From assembly GCA_902796035.1 (NCBI GenBank), contig CADBNR010000043.1, forward strand, positions 1-64,000: 64,000 nucleotides of DNA, in the 5' to 3' direction. Positions 24,774 through 32,654 of the stretch are shown here, in pieces. A program made the position numbers and the translations under genes. The notes beneath the pieces are model-generated. The model was given only the letters and a program-made list of their open reading frames with translations, was not told the DNA's origin and searched no databases. Every line of letters begins with the position of its first letter. The stretch's first letter is position 1. This DNA comes from an uncultured Bacteroidales bacterium (GTDB taxonomy: Bacteria; Bacteroidota; Bacteroidia; Bacteroidales; Muribaculaceae).

Positions 24774-24812
24774 TGTATTTGTTTTTAGATAAACCGTATG
24801 TCAGTTATCTTT

Positions 24813-25046
24813 TTAAAGTTGTTTGTCAGAATTTACTACGTTTAGGTACCGACAAAGTTCCTCGAAAGACATCCCGTTGAAATTAGAATCGATATATTCT
24901 CTGCGTGGGTCTCCCATAAGGCAAACCAGCAAACGATACGCTTTCTTACCTTCAAGCATATCGCCCAGCGAAATTTCGCCAGATTCCACCCAGCGCATTA
25001 ACCCTTCGCCATAGGTTTGGACTTGTTCTAATGTCAACTTCATCAT
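24813..25046 (-). CDS. Small hypothetical protein (77 aa)
   Basis: 77 residues, helical, acidic and basic residues mixed, no Cys pair or membrane segment. Visible stretches are LTLEQVQTYGEGLMRWVESG and GMSFEELCRYLNVV. Together with the 104-residue gene downstream it may form a small two-gene unit. No function can be given. Confidence 0.5.
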   Translation of the reverse strand: MMKLTLEQVQTYGEGLMRWVESGEISLGDMLEGKKAYRLLVCLMGDPRREYIDSNFNGMSFEELCRYLNVVNSDKQL

Positions 25047-25480
25047 AACTGTTTTTATTATTTATATACTCTATAATACGATGAAGCAATTCAATGAAAT
25101 GTTAACAAATATAAATATAGCATCATTCCCAAATCTTATATCTATGCAAAACGAAGTATAACCGCTGTAATGTAGATAATTGCTAATTTACAATATTTAA
25201 CATTTGAGTGTGGTGACCCGGCGGAAATTTGGCTGAGGTCACACATTTTTATCGTTGGAATATGGTTAAAGTCTGTTAAAGTTTAGGGCTATGAGGCGGT
25301 GATGTGGGGTTGAATGATGCTGAATGATTTTGAATGGAGATGATTTATGCTCTGATTATCAACCTATTAAACAATCTAAAGAAAAGATATGCACCGGCGT
25401 TGACACATATAACCCACAATATAACAGTGTGTTGGCGTGGGTGTGGTGACTTTTGTGGTGACCCGGAGGGGTATGGATGA
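25047..25480. other. Intergenic stretch with GTGTGGTGAC repeats
   Basis: No gene is seen in this stretch. It holds three copies of TGTGGTGAC: 25208-25224 (GTGTGGTGACCCGGCGG), 25441-25450, and 25454-25469 (TGTGGTGACCCGGAGG). The first also forms a hairpin with GGTCACAC followed by ATTTTT (about 25208-25246). These may be remnants of an integrated element's end, close to tRNA-Phe. Confidence 0.4.
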
Positions 25481-25517
25481 ATAAAAGACCGCTAACTCAT
25501 TGAGAATTAGCGGTCTT
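25481..25517 (-). terminator. Terminator of tRNA-Phe
   Basis: On the minus strand AAGACCGCTAA pairs with TTAGCGGTCTT (25517-25485), then TTAT. It begins 4 nt after the tRNA's end. Confidence 0.85.
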
Positions 25518-25520
25518 GGG

Positions 25521-25593
25521 TGGTGTCACCAGGAATCGAACCGGGGACACAAGGATTTTCAGTCCTTTGCTCTACCAACTGAGCTATGACACC
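25521..25593 (-). tRNA. tRNA-Phe (GAA)
   Basis: A 73-nt cloverleaf: acceptor GGTGTCA with TGACACC, D arm AGCTCAGTTGGTAGAGC, anticodon stem AAGGA/TCCTT with the loop CTGAAAA (anticodon GAA at 25558-25560), T arm with GGTTCGATTCC. The 3' CCA is not encoded; after the discriminator A the DNA reads CCC. The accessory island begins on its 3' side. Confidence 0.97.
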
Positions 25594-25734
25594 ATCATTG
25601 TTGATAGGGTGACCTCGTTTATAGGGGTCGTTCCCTTTTGCGAGTGCAAAGTTAGGAAGATTTTCTGAATCTTGCAAATATTGGCCTAAACTTTTTGCTA
25701 AAAATTTAGGCCAATATTCGCAAACAGGTGATAT

Positions 25735-27462
25735 TCAGGCAAGGGCGACGATATGGGCGGGCGTCAGTCCGTTGGCTTCCAGGACGGTCCGGGCGTCGTA
25801 GCGGTCCAGAAACTCTTTCTTCAGGCCGAGACAGGTCACTTTCACCGGGTCGGAGCCGAGGTAGGCGGCTACCTTCTGGCCGAAGCCACCGTCAAGAATG
25901 CCGTCCTCCAGAGTGATGACGTGGTCGTAGTCGCGCAGCGTGTCCAGGGTTGCTGTGTCGAGTGTGGAGAGGATGCGCGGGTTGATGACTGTAGGTTTCA
26001 TGCCCGTGGCTTTCATCAGCTTGGCGGCCTGCAGGGCGGTCTGCAGGAATGTGCCGGCACCTATCAGGGCGATCTTCTCGCCCTGTTCCACAATCTGATA
26101 CTTCGAGAAGTCGGGGTCAACGGGCAGCTCGGAGTCCATGACGGGACCGCCCGGCGTGCGCACGAATACGGGATGCGTGTCGCAGTCAAGTGCATAGTCT
26201 ATCATGGCGAGGAAATCCTGACGGGACGTCGCGGCCAGAAACTCGATGTTCGGGATGTTGGATATCATGGCGATATCGAAGAATCCGAGGTGGGTCATGT
26301 CGGGAATGCCGAACACACCGCCGCCGAAGTCTACGAACGCTACGGGCAGGTTGTTGATGGCCACGTCGTGCGACAGCTGGTCGTAGGCGCGCTGTATGAA
26401 CGTGGCCATGACGCCGAACATCGGTTTGGCGCCACCCTTGGCCAGACCGGCGGCCATGGTGACGGCGTCCTGTTCGCAGATGCCTACGTCAACGAATTGC
26501 TTGCCTGCGGCTTTGCGTCGCTCGGGCGTGAATCCGAATGCTCCGGGCGTGCCGGCGGTCATGGTCACAATCATCGGGTCGGCGGTCATGCGCTGCAGCA
26601 AATGGTTAGTGAATATGTCGTCGTATCCTTCTGAGGGAGGGGTGGTGAGCTGTCCGGTCTCAAGCACGAAGGGGGCGGAGTAATGGAAGCGTTCCTTGTG
26701 GACCTCGGCGGGGCCGTAGCCGTTGCCTTTCATGGTGTTGATGTGCACCAGCACGGCGTGGTCCTTATCCTTGGCCGAACGGAAAGCTTCTATCAGGTCG
26801 GGGATGCTGTTGCCGTCGCGCACGTATATGTATTCGTAGCCTAAGGCCTTGAATATGTTGTTTTCGGCCGTGCCGTTCGACTCGCGCAACACTTCGAGGG
26901 CGTGATACAGGGCGCCGTGGTTTTCGGCAATGGACATCTGGTTGTCATTCAGCACGACGATGATGTTCGATTTCAGCTCGGGAGCGTAGTCCAGACCTTC
27001 AAGGGCCATTCCGCCGCCAAGCGATGCGTCGCCGATGAAGGCCACCACGTTCTCGTGTCCGCCCTGCAGGTCACGGGCTTTTGCCAGACCGGTGGCCAGA
27101 GAGATAGATGTTGACGTATGGCCTACCTCGAACAGGTCGTAGGGGCTTTCCTTCGGGTCGGTGTATCCCGTGACGTCGCTGTAGTCGGCCGGGTCGAGAA
27201 ATGCCTTGATGCGGCCCGTCAGCATCTTGTGCACGTAGCTTTGGTGCGACACGTCGAACACAATCTTGTCCTTAGGAGCATCGAATACATAGTGCAGTGC
27301 CACGGTGGCCTCCACCACACCTAAGTTCGGGCCGACATGGCCTCCGCGGGCGGACAGTTTCTTCAGCAATACGGCACGCAGTTCATTGCTGAGCAGGTTC
27401 AGCTGGCTCGCATCCATCACCTTGAGGTCCGCGGGCGAGCTGAGTTGTGACAGGTTTATCAT
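25735..27462 (-). CDS. 1-deoxy-D-xylulose-5-phosphate synthase-like transketolase
   Basis: 575 residues, shorter than usual DXS (about 620-640). The thiamine-diphosphate fold is clear: HVGPNLGVVEATVAL (DXS: HLASNLGAVE), FDVSHQSYVHKMLTGR, EVGHTSTSISLATGLA, the GDASLGGGMALEGLDYA cofactor loop, DVGICEQDAVTMAAGLA with the catalytic Glu, and TFIQRAYDQLSHD. Where DXS has the phosphate-binding YPRG motif this protein has TPGG, and the GDGA loop reads GDAS. It may be a true second DXS, or a paralogue acting on another acceptor aldehyde. It stands alone, between tRNA-Phe and the sulfatase-like gene. Confidence 0.75.
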   Translation of the reverse strand: MINLSQLSSPADLKVMDASQLNLLSNELRAVLLKKLSARGGHVGPNLGVVEATVALHYVFDAPKDKIVFDVSHQSYVHKMLTGRIKAFLDPADYSDVTGYTDPKESPYDLFEVGHTSTSISLATGLAKARDLQGGHENVVAFIGDASLGGGMALEGLDYAPELKSNIIVVLNDNQMSIAENHGALYHALEVLRESNGTAENNIFKALGYEYIYVRDGNSIPDLIEAFRSAKDKDHAVLVHINTMKGNGYGPAEVHKERFHYSAPFVLETGQLTTPPSEGYDDIFTNHLLQRMTADPMIVTMTAGTPGAFGFTPERRKAAGKQFVDVGICEQDAVTMAAGLAKGGAKPMFGVMATFIQRAYDQLSHDVAINNLPVAFVDFGGGVFGIPDMTHLGFFDIAMISNIPNIEFLAATSRQDFLAMIDYALDCDTHPVFVRTPGGPVMDSELPVDPDFSKYQIVEQGEKIALIGAGTFLQTALQAAKLMKATGMKPTVINPRILSTLDTATLDTLRDYDHVITLEDGILDGGFGQKVAAYLGSDPVKVTCLGLKKEFLDRYDARTVLEANGLTPAHIVALA

Positions 27463-27597
27463 TTATCAGTATTTTATCCAATCTATTAATACAACGGATG
27501 GTAAGCGATATTGTTAGGCTTTCCATGCCTCGTGGGTGTCGGAATCCACTATTGAGTTCCATCCCGATTTGATAGACCATGCCGAGTAGAGTCAGAG

Positions 27598-29358
27598 TCA
27601 ATTCCGATTGAAATAATCGGAGCGGATAATCCGGTCGGATATCCCCCGGACAGTAGCCCAGTAGTCGTCGCCACGCTCGGGAATGGAGTCGGACAGCAGC
27701 GAGTGCCCAAGACCGCGATAACCGGCAGTGCTGTCCACTCCCATTATATCGAGGATGGTTGGGAACACGTCGGCCTGCCAGGTGCGCGCGGTGATATGCT
27801 TCGTAATGCCGGTATTGAGCGCGATGAAACAGATGGGGCGTTTGCCGCGAATATTAACTTTATACTCGGTGTCATGGTCCGAAGCAATTATGATAATCGA
27901 ATTGTCGTACAGACCCAGACGTTTAAGATTATTGAGGAACAGGCCTAATTCCGAGTCGAAGTATTTAAGTGAAAGCTGATACCGTTGCTCTGTATTGATA
28001 TTGGCTAGGCCATTCTCTAAACCGGCGATGCCCTTGTCATCGAAAGGATAATGCATGGACAAAGTGGTGATTTCTGCATAAAAAGGTAGTGGCATATCCT
28101 TAAGATGCCTCAAGGCGAATGTGAATATGGCGTGGTCTGCCCCGTTCTCATTACGGTAAAGCCCTGCGGTCTTCAGGTCATTCATTTCGAATAATTTGTC
28201 ATATCCGAACGACTTGGTCGTACTGCGATGATTCCAAAGGATGCCATCTTCTACGATAAACTCTGCGGAATGTGTCTTATTTAATATTTCTGCAAGCGAA
28301 TGATACCGGTTTTTGTCATATTGCTGTACTGTAATACCTGATTCAACAGGAAGTAGGCCTGTATTATATATCAGTTGACCGTCGCTTGATCCTCCCGATT
28401 TGATCTGGGGCATCATGAAAGTCGCCGCTATGGTTCCCTGTGCGTTAATCAGGGAATCTAATATGGGTGTTATGCTCCGTTCATCGATTTTATGGCCTAT
28501 TTCCTCGGCGTTTAGCGACTCGACAATAATAAAGATTAAATTTTTATCTTTATTGTCGGACATGATGCAGGCTGTGACGCTGTCAGTCAATGCAGAAGTG
28601 GCCGATTGTCTTGATAATGCTTCCTTTATTTCTTCTGTTTGTTCTTTCGATAGATCTAATCTGTTGTGAGACAGTCTGATGTAGCTGAATTGCCTTACAA
28701 GATACCACACTAGTCCTGAGTTGAATGAACTGCTTGAGTCCGCAATGACTGATGGCTCGATTCTACCATTCAGATATGAGTCGAGATTGCAAGTGGATTC
28801 TGTAGCATATTCATTATTAAACCATCGAGTGTATCTGACCATATGCATATAATCCACAAATATGGCGAACATCCACATCATAATGGATCCAAAAAATCCT
28901 ATGATTCTGTATTTGTTGGGAAGCGATGATTTTGTAGGGGCCTTCGTCTTGCATACGAAGGAAAGGACAGTATAAATCGCCGCCACGAGGATTATTACAA
29001 CATCCCGCCAATTGATCTTATGCCAGGCACTTTCGAACACAAAGTGATTCCAGTTCGATGAATCGAAAATGGATACAAGGGGCAACAGATTGCCCCAGTA
29101 TTTGAAATAGACTGCCGAAGCCATGAGGTAGATGGATATCAGCCATACTACTGGTACCGAATACCAGCGACTCTTGCGTTCCAAAAACCACATAGGAGAC
29201 AAAATCAGGCATGCGTCTCCTATGAAATAAATTACGTTGTAGAATAATCGAACGTTTAACCCAATATCAATCGTATACAGAATAAGGATTAGCCATAACG
29301 TGAATACTGAAAATATAATATATCCGGATTGTAGATTTATTCTATTAAGGAATTTCAT
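27598..29358 (-). CDS. LTA synthase/sulfatase-family membrane phosphotransferase
   Basis: 586 residues: five or so N-terminal membrane helices (about 12-170), then a large periplasmic alkaline-phosphatase-fold domain (from about 270). Metal and active-site motifs visible are IFIIVESLNAEEIG (E280), SGGSSDG (S324 or S325 as nucleophile, where many relatives have Thr), AEITTLSMHYPF and IIIASDHDTEY. The architecture matches LtaS or phosphoethanolamine transferases, which move phospho-groups onto lipids or sugars at the outer face of the inner membrane. In Bacteroidales the acceptor is unknown. Gram-negative cells lack lipoteichoic acid, so another substrate is likely. Confidence 0.82.
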   Translation of the reverse strand: MKFLNRINLQSGYIIFSVFTLWLILILYTIDIGLNVRLFYNVIYFIGDACLILSPMWFLERKSRWYSVPVVWLISIYLMASAVYFKYWGNLLPLVSIFDSSNWNHFVFESAWHKINWRDVVIILVAAIYTVLSFVCKTKAPTKSSLPNKYRIIGFFGSIMMWMFAIFVDYMHMVRYTRWFNNEYATESTCNLDSYLNGRIEPSVIADSSSSFNSGLVWYLVRQFSYIRLSHNRLDLSKEQTEEIKEALSRQSATSALTDSVTACIMSDNKDKNLIFIIVESLNAEEIGHKIDERSITPILDSLINAQGTIAATFMMPQIKSGGSSDGQLIYNTGLLPVESGITVQQYDKNRYHSLAEILNKTHSAEFIVEDGILWNHRSTTKSFGYDKLFEMNDLKTAGLYRNENGADHAIFTFALRHLKDMPLPFYAEITTLSMHYPFDDKGIAGLENGLANINTEQRYQLSLKYFDSELGLFLNNLKRLGLYDNSIIIIASDHDTEYKVNIRGKRPICFIALNTGITKHITARTWQADVFPTILDIMGVDSTAGYRGLGHSLLSDSIPERGDDYWATVRGISDRIIRSDYFNRN

Positions 29359-29449
29359 GACGGGTTATTATGACACATTGGAAGCATCCCAGGAGGGGTG
29401 TGCTCGTATTATAACGTGAAAAATCGCTAATGTGGTATGTGCCCCGGCG

Positions 29450-30235
29450 TTACAGGTCGTAGAAAAGGTCGAGCAGCTGGGCTCGGTATACTTTGCTGAT
29501 CTTGATGGGCGACAGGTCGTGGTAGGGAGGCACAAGGCGGCATTCGTTGCCGGAAATCATGGAGATGTAAGCCACGTTTACGATGTAGCTTTTGTGAGTG
29601 CGCACGAACTGCGGGCCATATTTCAGAATGGTGTCGGCAGTGGTGTTTCGTTTCAGTATGATGTGCTGCAGGGTGTTGAGCACCACTTCCCACAGCTTGC
29701 GGTCGGTGTCGTAACGGAAGAAAACGATGTCCTTGGGGAAGAGTATCATCCGGTCGTTGGTGATTGTAGTGACCGAGATTCCGGCCGGTGCGCCCGGAAT
29801 GAAGTGCGACGACGATAGGCGTTCGGCCGGATCGGTTACCTGACGCTTGCCCGACATGGCCATGCGGTAACGGTTCATGATCAGTTCCAACTCCGAAGTG
29901 TCGTAAGGCTTGAGCAGGAAGTCGAAAGCCTCCATGCGTAGCGCCTGCATCAGGTACTTGTTGTAGGTGGTGTAGAACACAATCTTGCAGTCCTGCGGCA
30001 CCACGGTCTTAAGGCGGGGTATGAAGTCGAGGGCTGACTGCTCGTCAAGCTCGATGTCGAGGAATATGAGGTCGGGTTTGAGCGCCGAGGCGGCACTCAA
30101 CAGCTGCCGGGCTCCCGACACGGTGCCGCACACCTCGGCCCAGTCGAAGTTAGTCAGGTCTTTTGCCACGATTTGACGCGAGGGCGCGTCATCGTCAACT
30201 ATCAGCACGCGGGTTTTCTGAGGTGTGTCAGCCAT
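29450..30235 (-). CDS. LytTR-family response regulator
   Basis: I choose the ATG at 30235 (261 residues), because upstream residues of the longer frame are read from the kinase gene. Receiver domain: VLIVDDDAPSR (D14-D16), phospho-acceptor D60 in PDLIFLDIE, and the FDFLLKPYD Lys. LytTR DNA-binding domain from about 165 (ILFPKDIVFFRYDTDRKLWE, FVRTHKSYIVNVAYI). It overlaps the sensor kinase gene by 8 bp and is its obvious partner. All phospho-signalling residues are intact, in contrast to the hybrid regulator at 49484. Confidence 0.92.
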   Translation of the reverse strand: MADTPQKTRVLIVDDDAPSRQIVAKDLTNFDWAEVCGTVSGARQLLSAASALKPDLIFLDIELDEQSALDFIPRLKTVVPQDCKIVFYTTYNKYLMQALRMEAFDFLLKPYDTSELELIMNRYRMAMSGKRQVTDPAERLSSSHFIPGAPAGISVTTITNDRMILFPKDIVFFRYDTDRKLWEVVLNTLQHIILKRNTTADTILKYGPQFVRTHKSYIVNVAYISMISGNECRLVPPYHDLSPIKISKVYRAQLLDLFYDL

Positions 30236-32243
30236 GGATGTTGAAATTGAAGTCGGTGGGTATGAATAGTGATGCCCGGTATCCGGGAAGTCCGTTGTCG
30301 AGCGTGCATGGCTGGATGTCGAAGCGTATCTGCACGCGTTTCTTCTCGTTGATGATCTGCAGCAGGTTGGCCACAATCTTCAGACCCTGGCGCGTGGAGT
30401 CGCAGCAGGGCATTGCGTCGGGCGCGGTGTTATTCAGCACGTCTATCACATAGTTCCCGTCATCGCGCCGCACGTTGATGTCAAGTATTCTTGGCTCCGA
30501 TTCCGGCAGTGACGCGAATCCATGCTTGAAGGCGTTCTCCACGAAAATCATCAATACCATTGAGGGTAGGAAAACTCTGTCCGGATCGATACCATCGGCT
30601 ATCGATTTATTGTAAGATACTGGGACGGAAGTCCTGTCCGACTCAAGGGAGACGTAGTCGTCTACGAAATTCAGGTCCTCGGCCAGCGACACATACACCT
30701 CCGAAACGATTACTGACTGGCGCCGCAGCAGGCGCACCAGGGCGTCGAGATGAGAGGGGAGTCCTTGTTCTCGGCGGGCTATCTCGTGGTTCAGTATGTT
30801 GTAGATGAAGTGAGGGTTGATGCGTGCGCGCAGGGCTTCGAGGCGCAGGTCCATGATGCGGTGCAGCATCCGTTCCTCGCGATGGCGCGCTGCATGGCGC
30901 ATCTGCACTATCACTATCACCAGCAGCACTATCACCACCAGCGAGACGGCCCCCACCACGTAGTCGCGGGTCAGCAGCTTCTTGTGCATCTCCAGGTCCT
31001 TGGACATGGTCATCAGGCGCGAGTCGCGCTCAAAGCGCATCTGTCGTTCCGAAGCGCTCATGCGCAGCGCGTAGTTGCGTATGGAGTCCTCGTACTGAGT
31101 GTATTGCGTCATGGCGTCCAGAGCCTTCTGCCACTGGCCCGTGGCGGCGTAATAATCGCGTACGAATTCCAGACGCTCGTGCACCTGTTCGGGCCGCAGG
31201 GAGTTGCGACGCGATTTCCAGTCAGCCAGCATGGCCGACACGTTGCCGTAGTGACCGCGCATGTTCTCCAGTTGCAGGCGTTGGGTGCGCAGGTGCTCCT
31301 GCACGTATTCGCTGGGCTGCACATTGGTGAAGTAGTCCTCGGTCAGGCCTAACAGCGAGTCTGCCTTAGCGTCCAGTCCTAAGTGCAGGTATAAGTCGGT
31401 GAGGTTGGCGCGACAGAAGTTGCGCTCCCATTCCAGCTCAGGCCTGTCCATCAGGAAAGAGTCAAGCTGCAGGAAAAGCCGCAGAGACTCGGGATACTTT
31501 TTCTGCACGAAATAGTCGTGGCCACGGTTGTTGAGATAATGGAAACGGTCGTCGGCCGACATTGCGGGCAGATACTCAGCGGCACGGTCCCACCATTGGC
31601 GGCTCTGGTCGAAGTCGAGCAGCTCGGTATAGTTCGAGGCGAGACCTATGTACTGCGGCACCCTGTATCGGTCGGACAGTCCCGCTGAGTCGGCCACCTG
31701 GATGGCGCGGCCGAACCAATGTGCGCTGAGGTCGTAATTGCCATTGTTGCGATAGGCTCCCGCTAAGTTGAAATAAGCGTCAGATTGGGTAGCGGGGTCT
31801 TTCAGGCCGGAGAATTCCTTGATGGCCTGCTTGTAATAGTAGATGTTGGAGTCAGGGTTGTAGGTGAAGCGTGTGTAATACCCTGCGCGCGAGGAATGGA
31901 CTTTTCCCTGCAGCAGGCTGCGCAGCGGCGTGCGGGGAACGCGGGCCAGATACCTGTCGATTGAATCGAGCTCGCGCAGCAGTTCCGTCTGACGGCCGCC
32001 GTAGTAGGATGCGATGGCCTGCTGGGTCAGGACGCCGTAGAACGCGTCGGAATCCTGAGCCTCAAGGGCCATGCGTTTGTGTGTTTCTATTATCATCATC
32101 GCGGAATCAATGTGTCCGCGTTCAAGTACATCGGCCACTTCCTGTCCGAAGCTTTCGTACAGGCTGGTCTGGCGGTCATTTCGTCTGCAACCGATAACCG
32201 TCAGAATCATAAGGATATAAACCGTGAGTCTAAACCTTGACAT
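30228..32243 (-). CDS. LytS/YehU-type histidine kinase with TPR sensor
   Basis: 671 residues. An N-terminal lipoprotein-like signal (LTVIGC, Cys19) leads into a long periplasmic helical region (about 30-400) with TPR-like repeats such as AYFNLAGAYRNNGNYDLSAH, then a membrane helix (about 435-460, VVGAVSLVVIVLLVIVIV). The cytosolic part is a His_kinase (PF06580) domain: RINPHFIYNILNHE with the phospho-His, followed by the ATPase N-box VFLPSMVLMIFVENAFKHGF. It signals to the overlapping LytTR regulator. A -7 box TAATTTTG lies at 32310-32303, about 60 bp upstream of the start. Confidence 0.9.
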   Translation of the reverse strand: MSRFRLTVYILMILTVIGCRRNDRQTSLYESFGQEVADVLERGHIDSAMMIIETHKRMALEAQDSDAFYGVLTQQAIASYYGGRQTELLRELDSIDRYLARVPRTPLRSLLQGKVHSSRAGYYTRFTYNPDSNIYYYKQAIKEFSGLKDPATQSDAYFNLAGAYRNNGNYDLSAHWFGRAIQVADSAGLSDRYRVPQYIGLASNYTELLDFDQSRQWWDRAAEYLPAMSADDRFHYLNNRGHDYFVQKKYPESLRLFLQLDSFLMDRPELEWERNFCRANLTDLYLHLGLDAKADSLLGLTEDYFTNVQPSEYVQEHLRTQRLQLENMRGHYGNVSAMLADWKSRRNSLRPEQVHERLEFVRDYYAATGQWQKALDAMTQYTQYEDSIRNYALRMSASERQMRFERDSRLMTMSKDLEMHKKLLTRDYVVGAVSLVVIVLLVIVIVQMRHAARHREERMLHRIMDLRLEALRARINPHFIYNILNHEIARREQGLPSHLDALVRLLRRQSVIVSEVYVSLAEDLNFVDDYVSLESDRTSVPVSYNKSIADGIDPDRVFLPSMVLMIFVENAFKHGFASLPESEPRILDINVRRDDGNYVIDVLNNTAPDAMPCCDSTRQGLKIVANLLQIINEKKRVQIRFDIQPCTLDNGLPGYRASLFIPTDFNFNIHG

Positions 32244-32473
32244 GGTATGCGGTAGTGTCGTAAGTGTCGTGTTATTGTTTCTGAATAATCACGTGTGAGT
32301 TACAAAATTAACAAAAATTGACGTAATAGGAAAATGCGCGGAATGGCATGAAATGCCTTTCAGGGGTGGAAATTAGCCTCTTATCGAAGTTTTAGGGCGT
32401 TTTGGTGGCGATTTTGGTCCGAAAAATAAATAGGAATAGGGCGGAGGTTGAGAACCTCCGTTCCATGCTCCGA

Positions 32474-32551
32474 CGACTGGAGCGACTGGGGTGACGGCAG
32501 CGACTGGAGTGACGGCAGCGACTGGAGTGACGGCAGCGACTGGAGTGACGG
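32474..32551. repeat. Tandem repeat, 9-bp period (18-bp higher unit)
   Basis: Alternating 9-mers CGACTGGAG and TGACGGCAG, with CGACTGGGG as a variant; three perfect 18-bp units at 32491-32544. No spacers, so this is not a CRISPR array. Confidence 0.9.
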
Positions 32552-32596
32552 TGTCCACACCGTCATATTGTAGGCGACGTGGATGTCGCCTTCCCA

Positions 32597-32631
32597 GTAA
32601 AAAGGCCGTGTCGGGGATGCGACACGGCCTT
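32597..32631 (-). terminator. Terminator of the secreted T9SS-type protein
   Basis: On the minus strand AAGGCCGTGTCGCATCCCCG pairs with CGACACGGCCTT (32631-32602), followed by TTTTT. Confidence 0.85.
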
Positions 32632-32654
32632 GGATGCATGGGTATGCAGGATGA

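Larger units (their letters stand above)
20400..25520. mobile_element. Putative accessory island beside tRNA-Phe
   Basis: This stretch is visibly richer in A and T than the genes on both sides. It holds a toxin-antitoxin pair, a nuclease-like protein and short proteins without clear relatives, and lies on the 3' side of tRNA-Phe, the usual entry point for integrated elements. No integrase and no clear attachment-site duplication are seen, so it may be an old, decayed insertion. The limits are approximate. Confidence 0.4.
32244..32654. other. Intergenic region with tandem repeats
   Basis: Contains the kinase's -7 box, a short hairpin CGGAGGTT-GAG-AACCTCCG (about 32443-32461), the 9-bp-period repeat at 32474-32551 and the terminator of the secreted protein gene. 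A minus-strand frame through the repeat reads as an alternating VTPVAAVTPVAA peptide, but it has no support as a gene. Confidence 0.5.

Noticed and set aside
20400..25520. Complete integrative element or prophage
   Set aside because: No integrase, mobilisation, structural phage gene or clear attachment-site duplication could be found, so only a putative island is reported.
32474..32551. CRISPR-like array
   Set aside because: Units follow each other directly without unique spacers; it is a simple tandem repeat. The same holds for 60488-60569.
32376..32639. Protein with a VTPVAA repeat on the minus strand
   Set aside because: The frame exists only because of the 9-bp-period repeat, and it overlaps a terminator; there is no start context or domain.
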